A stretch of 64,000 bases of DNA from Actinokineospora auranticolor (lineage in GTDB: Bacteria > Actinomycetota > Actinomycetes > Mycobacteriales > Pseudonocardiaceae). Below the pieces are notes generated by a model. It was not told where the DNA came from. It worked only from the letters and a program-made list of their open reading frames with translations, and did not search any database. Below, piece after piece: positions 8,172 through 17,033 of the stretch; positions within the stretch are counted from its first letter, which is position 1, and each line of letters starts with the position of its first letter. The stretch is from the NCBI RefSeq assembly GCF_002934265.1, contig NZ_PTIX01000003.1, forward strand, positions 479,169 to 543,168, in the 5' to 3' direction. The position numbers and the translations under genes were made by a program.

Positions 8172-10733
8172 GTGGCCGAGCATGTCGTGCGCGCCGGACT
8201 ACCCCGGGTCGGGTTGCCCCCCGGCGGGATCGAGCTGGACGCGGGCCGCGTGCTGGCCCCGGATCTGACCGGTGGCCCGGACGTGGTCGGGTTCGACGAC
8301 GACCCGTCGGCCGAGCGCGCCCTGCTGCTGGAGGCCCAGCGCATCGCCCGGATGGGCAGCTGGACGCTGGACGTGCGCACCGGTCAGGCGTACCTGTCCG
8401 ACGGGCTGCGCAGGCTCTGCGGGATCCCGGCGCGCAGCACCCTGACCGACCTGCTCGCCCTCGTGCACCCCGAGGACCTGCCGGTGCTCGACGACTTCCA
8501 GCTCCGGCTGCGCGCGCAGCGCTCGTCGCAGCCGCTGGAGCTGGAGGTGCGCGACGAGACCGGTGAGCGCACGTACCTGGTCCGCGCGCGGCCGGAGTTC
8601 GAGCCGGGCTGGCGGGTCGCCCGGGTGCACGGCACGGTGCAGGACTTCACCCGGTTCCGCGCGCTGGAGCGGCAGCTCAGCCAGGACGGCAGGCTCTTCC
8701 GCGAGGCCCAGCGGGTCGCGCGGCTGGGCACGTGGGAGTGGAACGTGGCCACCGGCGAGTGCCTGTGGTCGTCGATGCTCTACGAGCTGTTCGGCATCGA
8801 GCAGGGCACCCGCATCACCTACGGCGACTACCTGCAGATGGTCCACCCGGACGACCGCGGCTGGGTGGACCAGCGGTGGCAGGAGCTGGCGGGCACGCGC
8901 CGCCCGGTCGAGTGCGAGCACCGCGTCATCCGGCCCGACGGCAAGCGCCGGGTGTTCCGGGTGCGCGGGGAGGCGGCCGGGCCGGACAGCGACCGCGACA
9001 TCATGATCGGCACGGCGCAGGACGTCACCGAGCAGCGGTCCACCGAGACCCGGATGCAGCGCTCCAGCAAGCGGTTCACCGACCTGGTCGCGATCACCCC
9101 GGTCGGCATCGCGCTGTTCGACGACGCCGAGCGGCTCGTCGACGCGAACGACGCGCTGTGCTCGCTGCTGGACATGGACCTGGAGCGGTTGCGCGGCAAG
9201 ACGGCCGAGCAGCTGACGCACCCGGACGACCGGGAGGGCCGCCGCTGCCGCGAGCCGCACTCCTTCCACAGCGGGCAACGGGTTCTGGCGACCGCGACCG
9301 GGAAACCGGTCTACTGCGAGCTGAACGCGACGGTGTCGGTCGCCGACGACGGCCAGCGGTTCTGGCTGGTGGTCTTCTCCGACGTGACGGATCGCCGCAA
9401 GGCCCAGGAGCGGCTGCGCTACCAGGCCACGCACGACGAGCTGACCGGCCTGCCGGGGCGCGCCGCGGTCAAGGAGCTGCTGGGCACCCTGCTCGGCGGC
9501 CGCGACTACGCGCGGATCGCGCTGCTGTTCTGCGACGTCGACAACTTCAAGCGGGTCAACGACTCCCTCGGCCACGACGTCGGCGACGAGCTGATCACCG
9601 CGCTGGCCAGGAGACTCGAACGCGGATTGCCGCCGAGCTGCACCGTGGCGCGGATGTCCGGCGACGAGTACGTGATCATCTGCTCGGACGTGGACGAGGC
9701 GGGCGGCGTCGAGGCGCTGGCCAACCAGGCCGCCAGCCTGCTGCGCACCGCGGTCCCGGTCCGCGACCAGCTGTTGCGCGTCTCGGCCTGCATCGGCGCC
9801 GCGGTGCCCAGCGGCCCGGAGACCACCGGCGCCGACCTGCTGCGCTACGCCGACGCGGCCATGTTCGCCGCGAAGGAACGCGGCACGGGCCGCGTGTCGC
9901 TGGCCAGCGACAAGCTCATCGCGTCGGCCAACAGCCAGATGCTGCTGGAAGGCCAGCTGCGCGAGGCCATCTCCAACGACCAACTCGTCCTCCACTACCA
10001 GCCGGTCGTCGGCCCGGACGGCACCGTGCTGTCGGCGGAGGCCTTGGTCCGCTGGCCGCACCCGGAACGGGGATTGCTGAACCCGGGCGACTTCCTGCCG
10101 GTCGCCGAACAGGGCGACATGCTCGGCGAACTCGACCGCTGGGTGCTGCGCACGGCGTTCACGGAGGCCTCCGAGTGGCCGCAGCTGTGCGGCGGGATCA
10201 TCGGCGCGGGCGTGGGCATCGCGGTCAACCTGTCGGGCCTGGTGCCGGGCGACCCGGAGTTCGTCGACGTCGTGTCGGCGACGGTCGCGGCCACGGGCCT
10301 GGCGTGGGACCGGGTCGTGCTGGAGCTCGTGGAGACCAGCCTGATCGACCTCCCGTCCCGCAGCCGGGAGGCCATGGCGGAACTGGTGGAACGCGGCGTC
10401 CGCTTCGCCGTCGACGACTTCGGCACCGGCTACTCCTCCCTCGCCCGCCTCAAGGAACTCCCCGCCCAGATCATCAAGATCGACCGCCGCTTCGTCTCCG
10501 GCGTGGCCACCGACGCCTCGGACTTCGCCGTGGCCCGCGCCCTGGTCGACATGGCACGGGCGATGGGCCGCAGCTGCGTCGCGGAAGGTGTGGAGAACGC
10601 GACCCAGTTCCACGTGCTTCGAGGCGTCGGGGTGGACGCCTACCAGGGGTGGCTGCTGTCGAAGCCGCTCCCCGCGAAGGAATTCCGCGAAATCCTCAAA
10701 CTAGGCCCAGTCCACATCCCCAGTGGCGCGTGA
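8172..10733 (+). CDS. PAS-GGDEF-EAL cyclic-di-GMP signalling protein
   Basis: The 853-residue cytoplasmic protein has three PAS domains (about residues 50-165, 175-290, 295-410), then GGDEF and EAL domains. The GGDEF signature is degenerate (RMSGDEYVIIC, near residue 496) and no RxxD inhibitory site precedes it. The EAL domain looks complete: SAEALVRW (near 622), DDFGTGYSSL, IIKIDRRF and EGVEN. It should hydrolyse c-di-GMP; synthesis is uncertain. PAS motifs such as GTWEWNVATGE suggest sensing of a small ligand or redox state. GTG 8172 is preferred because GGAGGG lies 8 bases upstream; ATG 8118 in the same frame is the alternative. It begins 65 bases after malic enzyme. Confidence 0.93.
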   Translation: MAEHVVRAGLPRVGLPPGGIELDAGRVLAPDLTGGPDVVGFDDDPSAERALLLEAQRIARMGSWTLDVRTGQAYLSDGLRRLCGIPARSTLTDLLALVHPEDLPVLDDFQLRLRAQRSSQPLELEVRDETGERTYLVRARPEFEPGWRVARVHGTVQDFTRFRALERQLSQDGRLFREAQRVARLGTWEWNVATGECLWSSMLYELFGIEQGTRITYGDYLQMVHPDDRGWVDQRWQELAGTRRPVECEHRVIRPDGKRRVFRVRGEAAGPDSDRDIMIGTAQDVTEQRSTETRMQRSSKRFTDLVAITPVGIALFDDAERLVDANDALCSLLDMDLERLRGKTAEQLTHPDDREGRRCREPHSFHSGQRVLATATGKPVYCELNATVSVADDGQRFWLVVFSDVTDRRKAQERLRYQATHDELTGLPGRAAVKELLGTLLGGRDYARIALLFCDVDNFKRVNDSLGHDVGDELITALARRLERGLPPSCTVARMSGDEYVIICSDVDEAGGVEALANQAASLLRTAVPVRDQLLRVSACIGAAVPSGPETTGADLLRYADAAMFAAKERGTGRVSLASDKLIASANSQMLLEGQLREAISNDQLVLHYQPVVGPDGTVLSAEALVRWPHPERGLLNPGDFLPVAEQGDMLGELDRWVLRTAFTEASEWPQLCGGIIGAGVGIAVNLSGLVPGDPEFVDVVSATVAATGLAWDRVVLELVETSLIDLPSRSREAMAELVERGVRFAVDDFGTGYSSLARLKELPAQIIKIDRRFVSGVATDASDFAVARALVDMARAMGRSCVAEGVENATQFHVLRGVGVDAYQGWLLSKPLPAKEFREILKLGPVHIPSGA

Positions 10734-10777
10734 CCTCCACGCGGTACCCAGCATACTTGATCATGCTCGGGTGGGGA

Positions 10778-11791
10778 TCAACCCATCCCCGCGAGGCGGT
10801 GGTTGAGTTCTTTCGCGGCAGGCGAAGGGTTTGCGCGGGTAGCGGTGCGCAGGAGTTGCAAGTGTTCGGTCAGCTTGCGGGATCGGATGGTTGCAGCCAT
10901 GCAGACAACCTGGTGCCCGATGTGGATTCCGGTGGCCGAATCGCCCCCGTGCAGGTGGCAGGTGGCCAACTCCGTGAGGGCGAACGCGCGGCGCTTGGCC
11001 CGACCGGAGGCGAGTTGGGCCGTTGACGCCGTCAGGGTGTCGATGGCCTGGGAGGCATAGATCGGGCTCTGGGTCGTGAGGATGGTGTACACGCGGCCCG
11101 CCTCGCTGGCGAAAAGAGTGCGGTCGAACCCGGTGGGTTCTGCGGCGGTGTCGGTCGAGGACAGGGCGTCTTCGGCGCGGGCGAGGTAGGTGACCGCCTG
11201 GTCGGGTGTGCGGGCTTGGGCGGCGGCGCGGGCCTGGCTGGTCAGCAGGAGGGCGTTGAGGCCGCTGGACCGGGTCCGATCGGCGGTGACCATGGCGAGG
11301 TTGAGCACATCCCGTGCCTGGCCGCTGTTGCCGTCGCGGGTGTGGATCCGGCCGATCTGGCCCAGCGCCAGGGCAGCGCGAACGGGCTCGCCCACTTCCT
11401 GGGCCATCGCGACCGCTTGGCCGAGGTAGCGCAGGGCCGTGCCGGTGAGGCCGACGTCGGAGGAAGCCCTCCCGGCCAAGGCGAGTAGATCGGAAACGAC
11501 ACCGCGCAACTCCCGACCGACACGGTCGGTGGCGCCTGCCTCAAGCAGCCCTCGCGCCCACCCCAGTTGGGCGATGACCGCCTCGCGCACCGCACCACCG
11601 CCGAGTTGCTTCTCTTGGACCCAGAGCACCTTCGTCAGGTCGGCGAGTTGCCCGACTTCAGTGGCCCCGACTCGCGCGGGTGTGGGTGTGGCCACCGCAG
11701 GCGTGCTCAGCAATGCGAGGTCAGCCCCGGTCAGGGCGGCGCCCATCGTGACCTTCGCCAGGATCCCCATGAACTCGCGCCGATCTGACAC
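10778..11791 (-). CDS. TPR-like paralogue of the adjacent HTH regulator, lacking the HTH
   Basis: The 337-residue product is collinear with residues from about 108 on of the next gene (for example REFMGILAK, GADLALLS, the VGATEVGQL segment, TRANPxxxKELxHR), so the two arose by tandem duplication. The N-terminal helix-turn-helix domain is absent: translation starts at GTG 11791 with RREFMG, just 12 bases after the stop of the upstream copy, with GGGA before it. The first 35 residues now look like a twin-arginine signal peptide (RR-x-F-M, hydrophobic stretch, then STPAVA). The remaining part is helical, TPR-like. Whether it is exported or acts as a partner of the full-length copy is unknown. 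Confidence 0.7.
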   Translation of the reverse strand: MSDRREFMGILAKVTMGAALTGADLALLSTPAVATPTPARVGATEVGQLADLTKVLWVQEKQLGGGAVREAVIAQLGWARGLLEAGATDRVGRELRGVVSDLLALAGRASSDVGLTGTALRYLGQAVAMAQEVGEPVRAALALGQIGRIHTRDGNSGQARDVLNLAMVTADRTRSSGLNALLLTSQARAAAQARTPDQAVTYLARAEDALSSTDTAAEPTGFDRTLFASEAGRVYTILTTQSPIYASQAIDTLTASTAQLASGRAKRRAFALTELATCHLHGGDSATGIHIGHQVVCMAATIRSRKLTEHLQLLRTATRANPSPAAKELNHRLAGMG

Positions 11792-11803
11792 GGTCGGCGT
11801 CCC

Positions 11804-13138
11804 TTAAGCGAGGGTTGTGATCCGGTGATGGAGTTCCTTCGCGTCCGCGGCGGGATTGGCGCGGGTGGCGGCGCGGAGGAGTTGGAGGTGTTCGGTGAGC
11901 CGCTTGGAGCGGATGGTGGCGGCCATGTCGAGGACCTCGTGGCCGATTCGGATGCCGGTCGCCGTGTCACCTCCGTGGAGGTGGGTGGTGGCCAGTTCGG
12001 TGAGGCGGAACGCCAAGCGCTTGGTGTGGATGGTGTTCGCTTGGGACGCGAAGGTCGAGAGGGTGGCGATTGCCTGGTCGGCGTAGTGGGGTTCCTTGAC
12101 GGCGAGGGTTGTGTAGAGGCGGCCACGGTCGCTGGTCAGGTGGGCTTCGTTGAAGCCGCGCGGGTCGGGGATCGTGGGGGTGTCGATGCGCGCGAGGGAA
12201 TCCTCGGCTCGGGTCATGTAGTCGAGGGCTTGGGTGGGGTGGCCCAGCGTGGCGTAGGCGCGGGCCTGGCTCGACAGCAGCATCGCCGTGGCGTCGGTGG
12301 ACCGGGCTCGCTCGGCGGTGAGGGTGCCAAGAGCGAACACCTCGCGCGCCTCTTCCAGGTTGCCGGAGTGGAGGTAGGTGCGGCCGATCTGCTCCAGGGC
12401 AAGCGCTGCCCGGATGGGGTCTGCCGCCTCCTGCGCCACCGCCAGTGCTTGGCCGGTGTAGCGGAGCGCGGCGCCGGTCAGGCCGACGTCGTAGGAAGCC
12501 CAGCCCGCCAGCGCCAACAGGTCCGACAGGACGACCCGCAATTCCCGCCCCTGCTCGTCGGTGTGGTTGGCGCCCAACATCGCCTGTGCCCACCTGAGCT
12601 GCGCGATGACCGCGTCGCGGACCGCACCACCACCCAGGCGTTTCTCCTGGGTCCAGAGCACCCGGGTCAGCTCGCGCAGCTGCCCGACCTCGGTCGCGCC
12701 TACGCTCCGAGGAGTCGGAGTGGCCACCGCCGGGCTGCTCAGCAGTGCGAGGTCGGCGCCGGTGAGCGCCGCGCCCATCGTGATCTTCGCCAGGATTCCC
12801 ATGAACTCGCGCCGGTCGGGCACAGTCGTCACCACCTCATCTGTCGCGGGCCGAACCTGTCCCCCATAGGCCAGGCCCATGTAGCCCCGCGGTACGCCCA
12901 AGCCGTCGGCGATGCGTGAGAGGACGTCGTAGGTCTGTACCTGGCGGCCTCGGGCGATGGCGGAGATCTCGGGCTGGGCCTGGCCGGTCAGCATGCTGAT
13001 CCGCCGTTGGGAGACACCTCTGCCGCGCAGCAGTCGGTAGACCTGGGTGATGTCCCGCGCCGACAGGGCCGCGCGCATGTCCGGGTGCTCCCAGACCTCG
13101 GCGGCCGGGCGCTCGTGGGGGTCGCCCCAGGTGCTCAT
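11804..13138 (-). CDS. Helix-turn-helix (XRE-like) regulator with C-terminal TPR-like domain
   Basis: The 444-residue protein starts with an XRE-type HTH (about residues 35-95: GVSQRRISMLTGQAQPEISA, then VLSRIADGLGVPRGYMGLAY), then a linker with an internal twin-arginine-like motif (DRREFMG near residue 108 and a hydrophobic segment ending SSPAVA), then about 300 residues of helical TPR-like repeats. Actinomycete genomes carry many such HTH/TPR proteins, often of unknown ligand. AGGAG stands 6 bases before ATG 13138. The stop is 12 bases before the start of the HTH-less paralogue, so both are probably on one mRNA. No target promoter can be named. Confidence 0.8.
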   Translation of the reverse strand: MSTWGDPHERPAAEVWEHPDMRAALSARDITQVYRLLRGRGVSQRRISMLTGQAQPEISAIARGRQVQTYDVLSRIADGLGVPRGYMGLAYGGQVRPATDEVVTTVPDRREFMGILAKITMGAALTGADLALLSSPAVATPTPRSVGATEVGQLRELTRVLWTQEKRLGGGAVRDAVIAQLRWAQAMLGANHTDEQGRELRVVLSDLLALAGWASYDVGLTGAALRYTGQALAVAQEAADPIRAALALEQIGRTYLHSGNLEEAREVFALGTLTAERARSTDATAMLLSSQARAYATLGHPTQALDYMTRAEDSLARIDTPTIPDPRGFNEAHLTSDRGRLYTTLAVKEPHYADQAIATLSTFASQANTIHTKRLAFRLTELATTHLHGGDTATGIRIGHEVLDMAATIRSKRLTEHLQLLRAATRANPAADAKELHHRITTLA

Positions 13139-13306
13139 CCGGGCTCCTGTCGAGTAGCGGAACAGGCACCCACGGTAACAATTCCAGACCAAGGTCGGTA
13201 GCCGCGAGAGCATCGCTATATATGCCCGGCTTATCACCCCCGGTTTGCCGGTCGAGTGGGCGATGATCTCGCTTGCGGCGCGAAGCGCGGGCCAGGCTGC
13301 TCAGCC

Positions 13307-13624
13307 ATGACAACGTTCCACTTCACCTGCGACGACTGCGGCACCACCGCCGACCAGGGCGAGCCCGCCGACCTCGGATTCCGCTACATGCAGTGGGACT
13401 TCGACATCCGTTCCCGGCAGAAGGCGACCGAACAGGCGAAGACCCTCCGAGCCTTCGCCGAGCAGTTCGACGCCCTCCCCGGCTTCGGTCAGCCCTACCG
13501 GGAATGGGGCGCCGAAATGGCGAACCTGTGCCGCCGAATGGCTCGGTCGGCTGTGGGGCTGGCCAACCCGCCCTTCGGGTCAGCCCGCGGCGGCCAGGAC
13601 GGCTCTGATTCGGTTCAGGGGTAG
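13307..13624 (+). CDS. Small hypothetical protein with a CxxC motif
   Basis: The 105-residue frame begins MTTFHFTCDDCGTTADQGEP, where Cys8 and Cys11 could bind a metal, and continues with an amphipathic segment RQKATEQAKTLRAFAEQFDA. I do not recognise the family. Its last 45 bases overlap the end of the convergent polyamine-synthase-like gene, which is a reason for caution. There is no strong ribosome binding site before ATG 13307. Confidence 0.45.
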   Translation: MTTFHFTCDDCGTTADQGEPADLGFRYMQWDFDIRSRQKATEQAKTLRAFAEQFDALPGFGQPYREWGAEMANLCRRMARSAVGLANPPFGSARGGQDGSDSVQG

Positions 13625-15073
13625 GTCGATCAGGCGGAGTTCGAGGTCGTCCTCGGCCGGGGCCGAGGCGGCGACGCGTTCGCGGGCTTCGCGTTTGGTG
13701 AGGGTGCCGCCGGAGTCGGCGATCAGGGCCTCTCGCCAGACGTTGGCGAGTTTGCCGTGGACTCGGGAGAGGAGGGTGGCTTGGACGCTGGGGGTGGTGA
13801 CCGGGGTGGCGACCACGACGGTGTGCTTCCCGTCGGCGATGCTCCGGTGGTAGGTGAGGTGGTATTTGGCTGCCAGTAGGGACTTCAGGTCGGTCTGGCC
13901 CTGTTGGTTGGCGACGTCCGGGTGCGAGTTCGGCACCAGGGCCGCGATCTTCGCGAGGGGGCCGGCGAGCAGGGTCCGGGCCAGCCAAGGGCCGGGGTCG
14001 GCGGTCAGGTCGTAGGCGAGGGGGCCGGGCAGGCGCACCGGGTCCGTCCAGCCGGGGGGTGCGACCGCCGCCGCCTCGCTCAGGCGGAGGAGTTCGGCCA
14101 GCGCCCCGGTGGGGGCGCCGGTGGACTCGATCGACTGGGGGCCGTGGGTGTAGATGCCCGAGGCGACCTCGCGGACCGCCGCCTCCGCCAGGCGGGACGA
14201 GCGGCCGGTCTGCTGGAGCACGTACAGGTCGCTCGCGCTGCCCACCGCTTGGGCGCCGTGGTAGCGGTTGAAGTTGGGCAGCACGGCCTCGAACACCAGC
14301 CCCAGGCGGGAGATCTCCTGCTGCACCTTGAAACCCAGCGCGGGTGTCCGTTCGCTGTAGCCGTACGCGACGACGGCCCGGCCGTCGGGGTCGCGGAGGG
14401 ACTCGATGGCGCGGGCGAGGAACAGGCGGATCCCCTCGGGGGTGTACGGCGGGTCGGTGAACACCAGGTCGGCGCTGCCCACCACGCTCGGCGGCAGGGC
14501 GAAGCGGAAGTCGGCGTGCAGGCACTGGATGTCGAGCCCGCGCGCGCGGGCGACGCCGTCGATGTAACCCAGCAGGCGGTCGTCGACGTCGACGACCGTG
14601 GCCCGCAGGTCCGGTCGACGGGTGCACGCCGCCAGCGACGTCAGGTCGTGGTCGCCCACGCACACCATGTGCGCGCCCGGCAGGTCGTAGGTCTCGTCCA
14701 GCCACCTGGCGCGGCGCAGCATCGTGTCGACGTCGGCCTGCACGTGGTCCAGCGCGCGCAGGGGCTGGGGGACGCCCGTGACGTACGCCTCGAAAACCGG
14801 TCGCAGCTCCTCGTCCGGGGTGTCCGGGAGCGGGGCCACCGCCGCGGCGTAGGTGTCCACGCTGGACGGTCGCACCCGCCAGGAATCGGCTTCGCGTTCG
14901 GCGTCGGCGCCCAGCGCGGCGAGCAGTTCCTCGATCGTCCTGCGCGGCACCGCGGTGGCTCTGACCAGGTCTTCCAGTGGGATCCAGCCCGCGCGCAGCA
15001 ACGCTACGGCGGTGCGCAGGGGGCGGGCTCGCACGCCGCGGGTGGTCAGGAATTCGGTCACGGAAACGGCCAC
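13580..15073 (-). CDS. Bis-aminopropyl spermidine synthase (BpsA/DUF43) family protein
   Basis: The 497-residue protein has a winged-helix-like N-terminal part (residues 1-70, LLRAGWIPLEDLVRATAVPR), then the Rossmann aminopropyltransferase core: VCVGDHDLTSLA (nucleotide loop), VVDVDDRLLGYI, and LVFTDPPYTPEGIRLFLARA near residue 205, in which DPPYTPEG is the BpsA signature. The archaeal and Thermus enzymes add aminopropyl groups to the secondary amines of spermidine to make branched polyamines. About 200 residues follow the core (TDLKSLLAAKYHLTYHRSIA and a helical end), longer than the archaeal enzyme. GTG 15073 gives the full N-terminus. The actual substrate in an actinobacterium is an inference. 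Confidence 0.7.
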   Translation of the reverse strand: MAVSVTEFLTTRGVRARPLRTAVALLRAGWIPLEDLVRATAVPRRTIEELLAALGADAEREADSWRVRPSSVDTYAAAVAPLPDTPDEELRPVFEAYVTGVPQPLRALDHVQADVDTMLRRARWLDETYDLPGAHMVCVGDHDLTSLAACTRRPDLRATVVDVDDRLLGYIDGVARARGLDIQCLHADFRFALPPSVVGSADLVFTDPPYTPEGIRLFLARAIESLRDPDGRAVVAYGYSERTPALGFKVQQEISRLGLVFEAVLPNFNRYHGAQAVGSASDLYVLQQTGRSSRLAEAAVREVASGIYTHGPQSIESTGAPTGALAELLRLSEAAAVAPPGWTDPVRLPGPLAYDLTADPGPWLARTLLAGPLAKIAALVPNSHPDVANQQGQTDLKSLLAAKYHLTYHRSIADGKHTVVVATPVTTPSVQATLLSRVHGKLANVWREALIADSGGTLTKREARERVAASAPAEDDLELRLIDLPLNRIRAVLAAAG

Positions 15074-15255
15074 AAACCGTAGAGCCTAGGAGAACGCTCG
15101 GTGTCCGGGTGACCCGGCCAGGTGAGCGGCGGGTTCGCGCCAGCATCCGGTCGGCGCCGGCCACATGCTGGAACGGCCTGCCACTGTCAGCCGTTCGGGT
15201 TAGGGTCGATCGATCACACGGCTGGCAAGGAGCCGTCACTACCCGAGGGGCCCGA

Positions 15256-16386
15256 GTGATCGAGTTCCAGGCCGTGACCAAGCGGTACGACGACGGCACG
15301 GTGGCGGTGGACCACCTCGACCTGACCATCGACGACGGTCGCATCACCGTGCTGGTCGGCCCGTCCGGCTGCGGCAAGACCACCTCGCTGCGCATGATCA
15401 ACCGGATGGTGGAGGCCACCTCCGGCACCATCCTCGTCGACGGCGAGGACATCCGCTCGCAGCCCGCCGCCGCCCTGCGCCGCGGCATCGGGTACGTCAT
15501 CCAGAACGCGGGCCTGTTCCCGCACCGCACGGTCCTGGACAACGTCGCGACCGTGCCGATGCTGCTGGGCACCAAGAAGGCGGTCGCTCGCAAGCGCGCC
15601 GAGGAACTCCTCGCCACCGTCGGCCTGCCGCCCGAACTGGCCCGCCGCTACCCGTCGCAGCTCTCCGGCGGGCAGCAGCAGCGCGTCGGCGTGGCCCGCG
15701 CGCTCGCCGCCGACCCGCCGGTGCTGCTGATGGACGAGCCGTTCAGCGCCGTTGACCCGATCGTCCGCGACGACCTGCAGGACGAGTTGCTGCGCCTGCA
15801 GTCGGAACTGGGCAAGACGATCGTGTTCGTCACCCACGACATCGACGAGGCGATCAAGCTCGGCGACCGGGTCGCGGTGCTGCGGGTGGGCGGCAAGCTC
15901 GCCCAGTACGCCTCCCCGGCCGAGTTGCTGGCCAACCCGGTCGACGACTTCGTCGCCTCCTTCGTCGGCCGCGACCGCGGCTACCGCGCGCTCGGGTTCC
16001 TGTCCGCGCACGGCGTCGAGGTCAACCCGGTGCCCACGGTCGCCGTCGGCACCCCGGTCGCGGACGCCCGCGAACGCCTGGAGGGCGGCTGGGCCGCGGT
16101 CGTCGACGACGCGGGCAGGCCGCTCGGCTGGGTGTCCGAAGTGGTCTTGTCCACACTGGACAAAGCGGTCACCGCCACCGACGTCGTCTCCGGCGGTTCC
16201 CTCTACCCCGTCGACACCGGGGGCCGCGCCGGTTCGCTGCGCGCCGCGCTCGACGCCGCCCTCTCCTCGCCCGCCGCGCTCGGCGTCGCGGTCGACGGCG
16301 ACGGCGCGGTGGTCGGCGCGGTCACCGCCGAGTCGGTGCTCAAGGCGCTCGCCGACGCGCGCAGGGCCGGTGAGGTGCCGTCGTGA
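15256..16386 (+). CDS. Betaine/choline-type osmoprotectant ABC importer, ATP-binding subunit
   Basis: The 376-residue subunit has Walker A VGPSGCGKTTSL, Q-loop IQNAGLFPHRTV (typical of the OpuCA/ProV group), signature LSGGQQQRVGVARAL, Walker B VLLMDEPFSAVD and switch VFVTHDIDEA, followed by a tandem CBS-like region (about residues 250-370) that in OpuCA senses ionic strength or nucleotides. It powers uptake of a quaternary ammonium osmolyte. GTG 15256 follows GAGGGG. The stop overlaps the start of the first permease gene (GTGA), so the operon is coupled: ATPase, permease, permease, binding protein. Confidence 0.93.
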   Translation: MIEFQAVTKRYDDGTVAVDHLDLTIDDGRITVLVGPSGCGKTTSLRMINRMVEATSGTILVDGEDIRSQPAAALRRGIGYVIQNAGLFPHRTVLDNVATVPMLLGTKKAVARKRAEELLATVGLPPELARRYPSQLSGGQQQRVGVARALAADPPVLLMDEPFSAVDPIVRDDLQDELLRLQSELGKTIVFVTHDIDEAIKLGDRVAVLRVGGKLAQYASPAELLANPVDDFVASFVGRDRGYRALGFLSAHGVEVNPVPTVAVGTPVADARERLEGGWAAVVDDAGRPLGWVSEVVLSTLDKAVTATDVVSGGSLYPVDTGGRAGSLRAALDAALSSPAALGVAVDGDGAVVGAVTAESVLKALADARRAGEVPS

Positions 16387-17033
16387 ACTGGGTCTCCGAT
16401 CACCTCGACGACCTGCTCGCGGTGAGCCTGGACCACCTCGGGCTCGCGCTGCTGCCGGTGCTCGCGGGCCTGCTCATCTCGCTGCCCCTCGGCTGGGTCG
16501 CCAGCCGCTGGCGGCTCGCGCGGCGGATCCTCGTGCCGGTCACCGGGATCCTCTACGCGATCCCGTCGCTGGCGCTGTTCGTGATGATGCCGCTGCTCAT
16601 CGGCACGCAGATCCTGGACCCGGTCAACGTCCAGGCCGTGCTGACCATCTACACCGTGTCGCTGCTGGTCCGCTCGATCGCCGACACCCTCGACGCGGTG
16701 CCGGAATCGGTGCTGGCCGCCGCGTCCGCGCTCGGCTACCGACCGATCGGCCGGTTCTTCGCCGTCGAGCTGCCGCTGGCCGTCCCGGTGCTGATCGCCG
16801 GGCTGCGGGTGGCGGCGGTGATGAACATGAGCCTGGTCGCGGTCGGCCAGCTGATCGGCGTCGGCGGCCTCGGGTTCTTCCTCATCGACGGCGTGCAGCG
16901 CGGCAACTACGCCTCGATCGTCTCCGGCATCGTCGCGATCGTCGTGCTGGCGCTGGTGGTCGACCGGCTGCTGGCCCTGGCGGGCTGGTCGCTGACGCCC
17001 TGGGCCCGGACCGGGAAGGGGGCCCGGCGGTGA
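16383..17033 (+). CDS. Osmoprotectant ABC importer, permease subunit 1
   Basis: The 216-residue integral membrane protein has five to six hydrophobic helices and the EAA loop SVLAAASALGYRPIGRFFAV, where the coupling helix touches the ATPase. ILYAIPSLALFVMMPLLIG is the conserved helix of the OpuCB/YehW group. GTG 16383 overlaps the preceding stop by 4 bases and its own stop overlaps the next GTG, so both permeases are made in a fixed ratio. Confidence 0.93.
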   Translation: MNWVSDHLDDLLAVSLDHLGLALLPVLAGLLISLPLGWVASRWRLARRILVPVTGILYAIPSLALFVMMPLLIGTQILDPVNVQAVLTIYTVSLLVRSIADTLDAVPESVLAAASALGYRPIGRFFAVELPLAVPVLIAGLRVAAVMNMSLVAVGQLIGVGGLGFFLIDGVQRGNYASIVSGIVAIVVLALVVDRLLALAGWSLTPWARTGKGARR

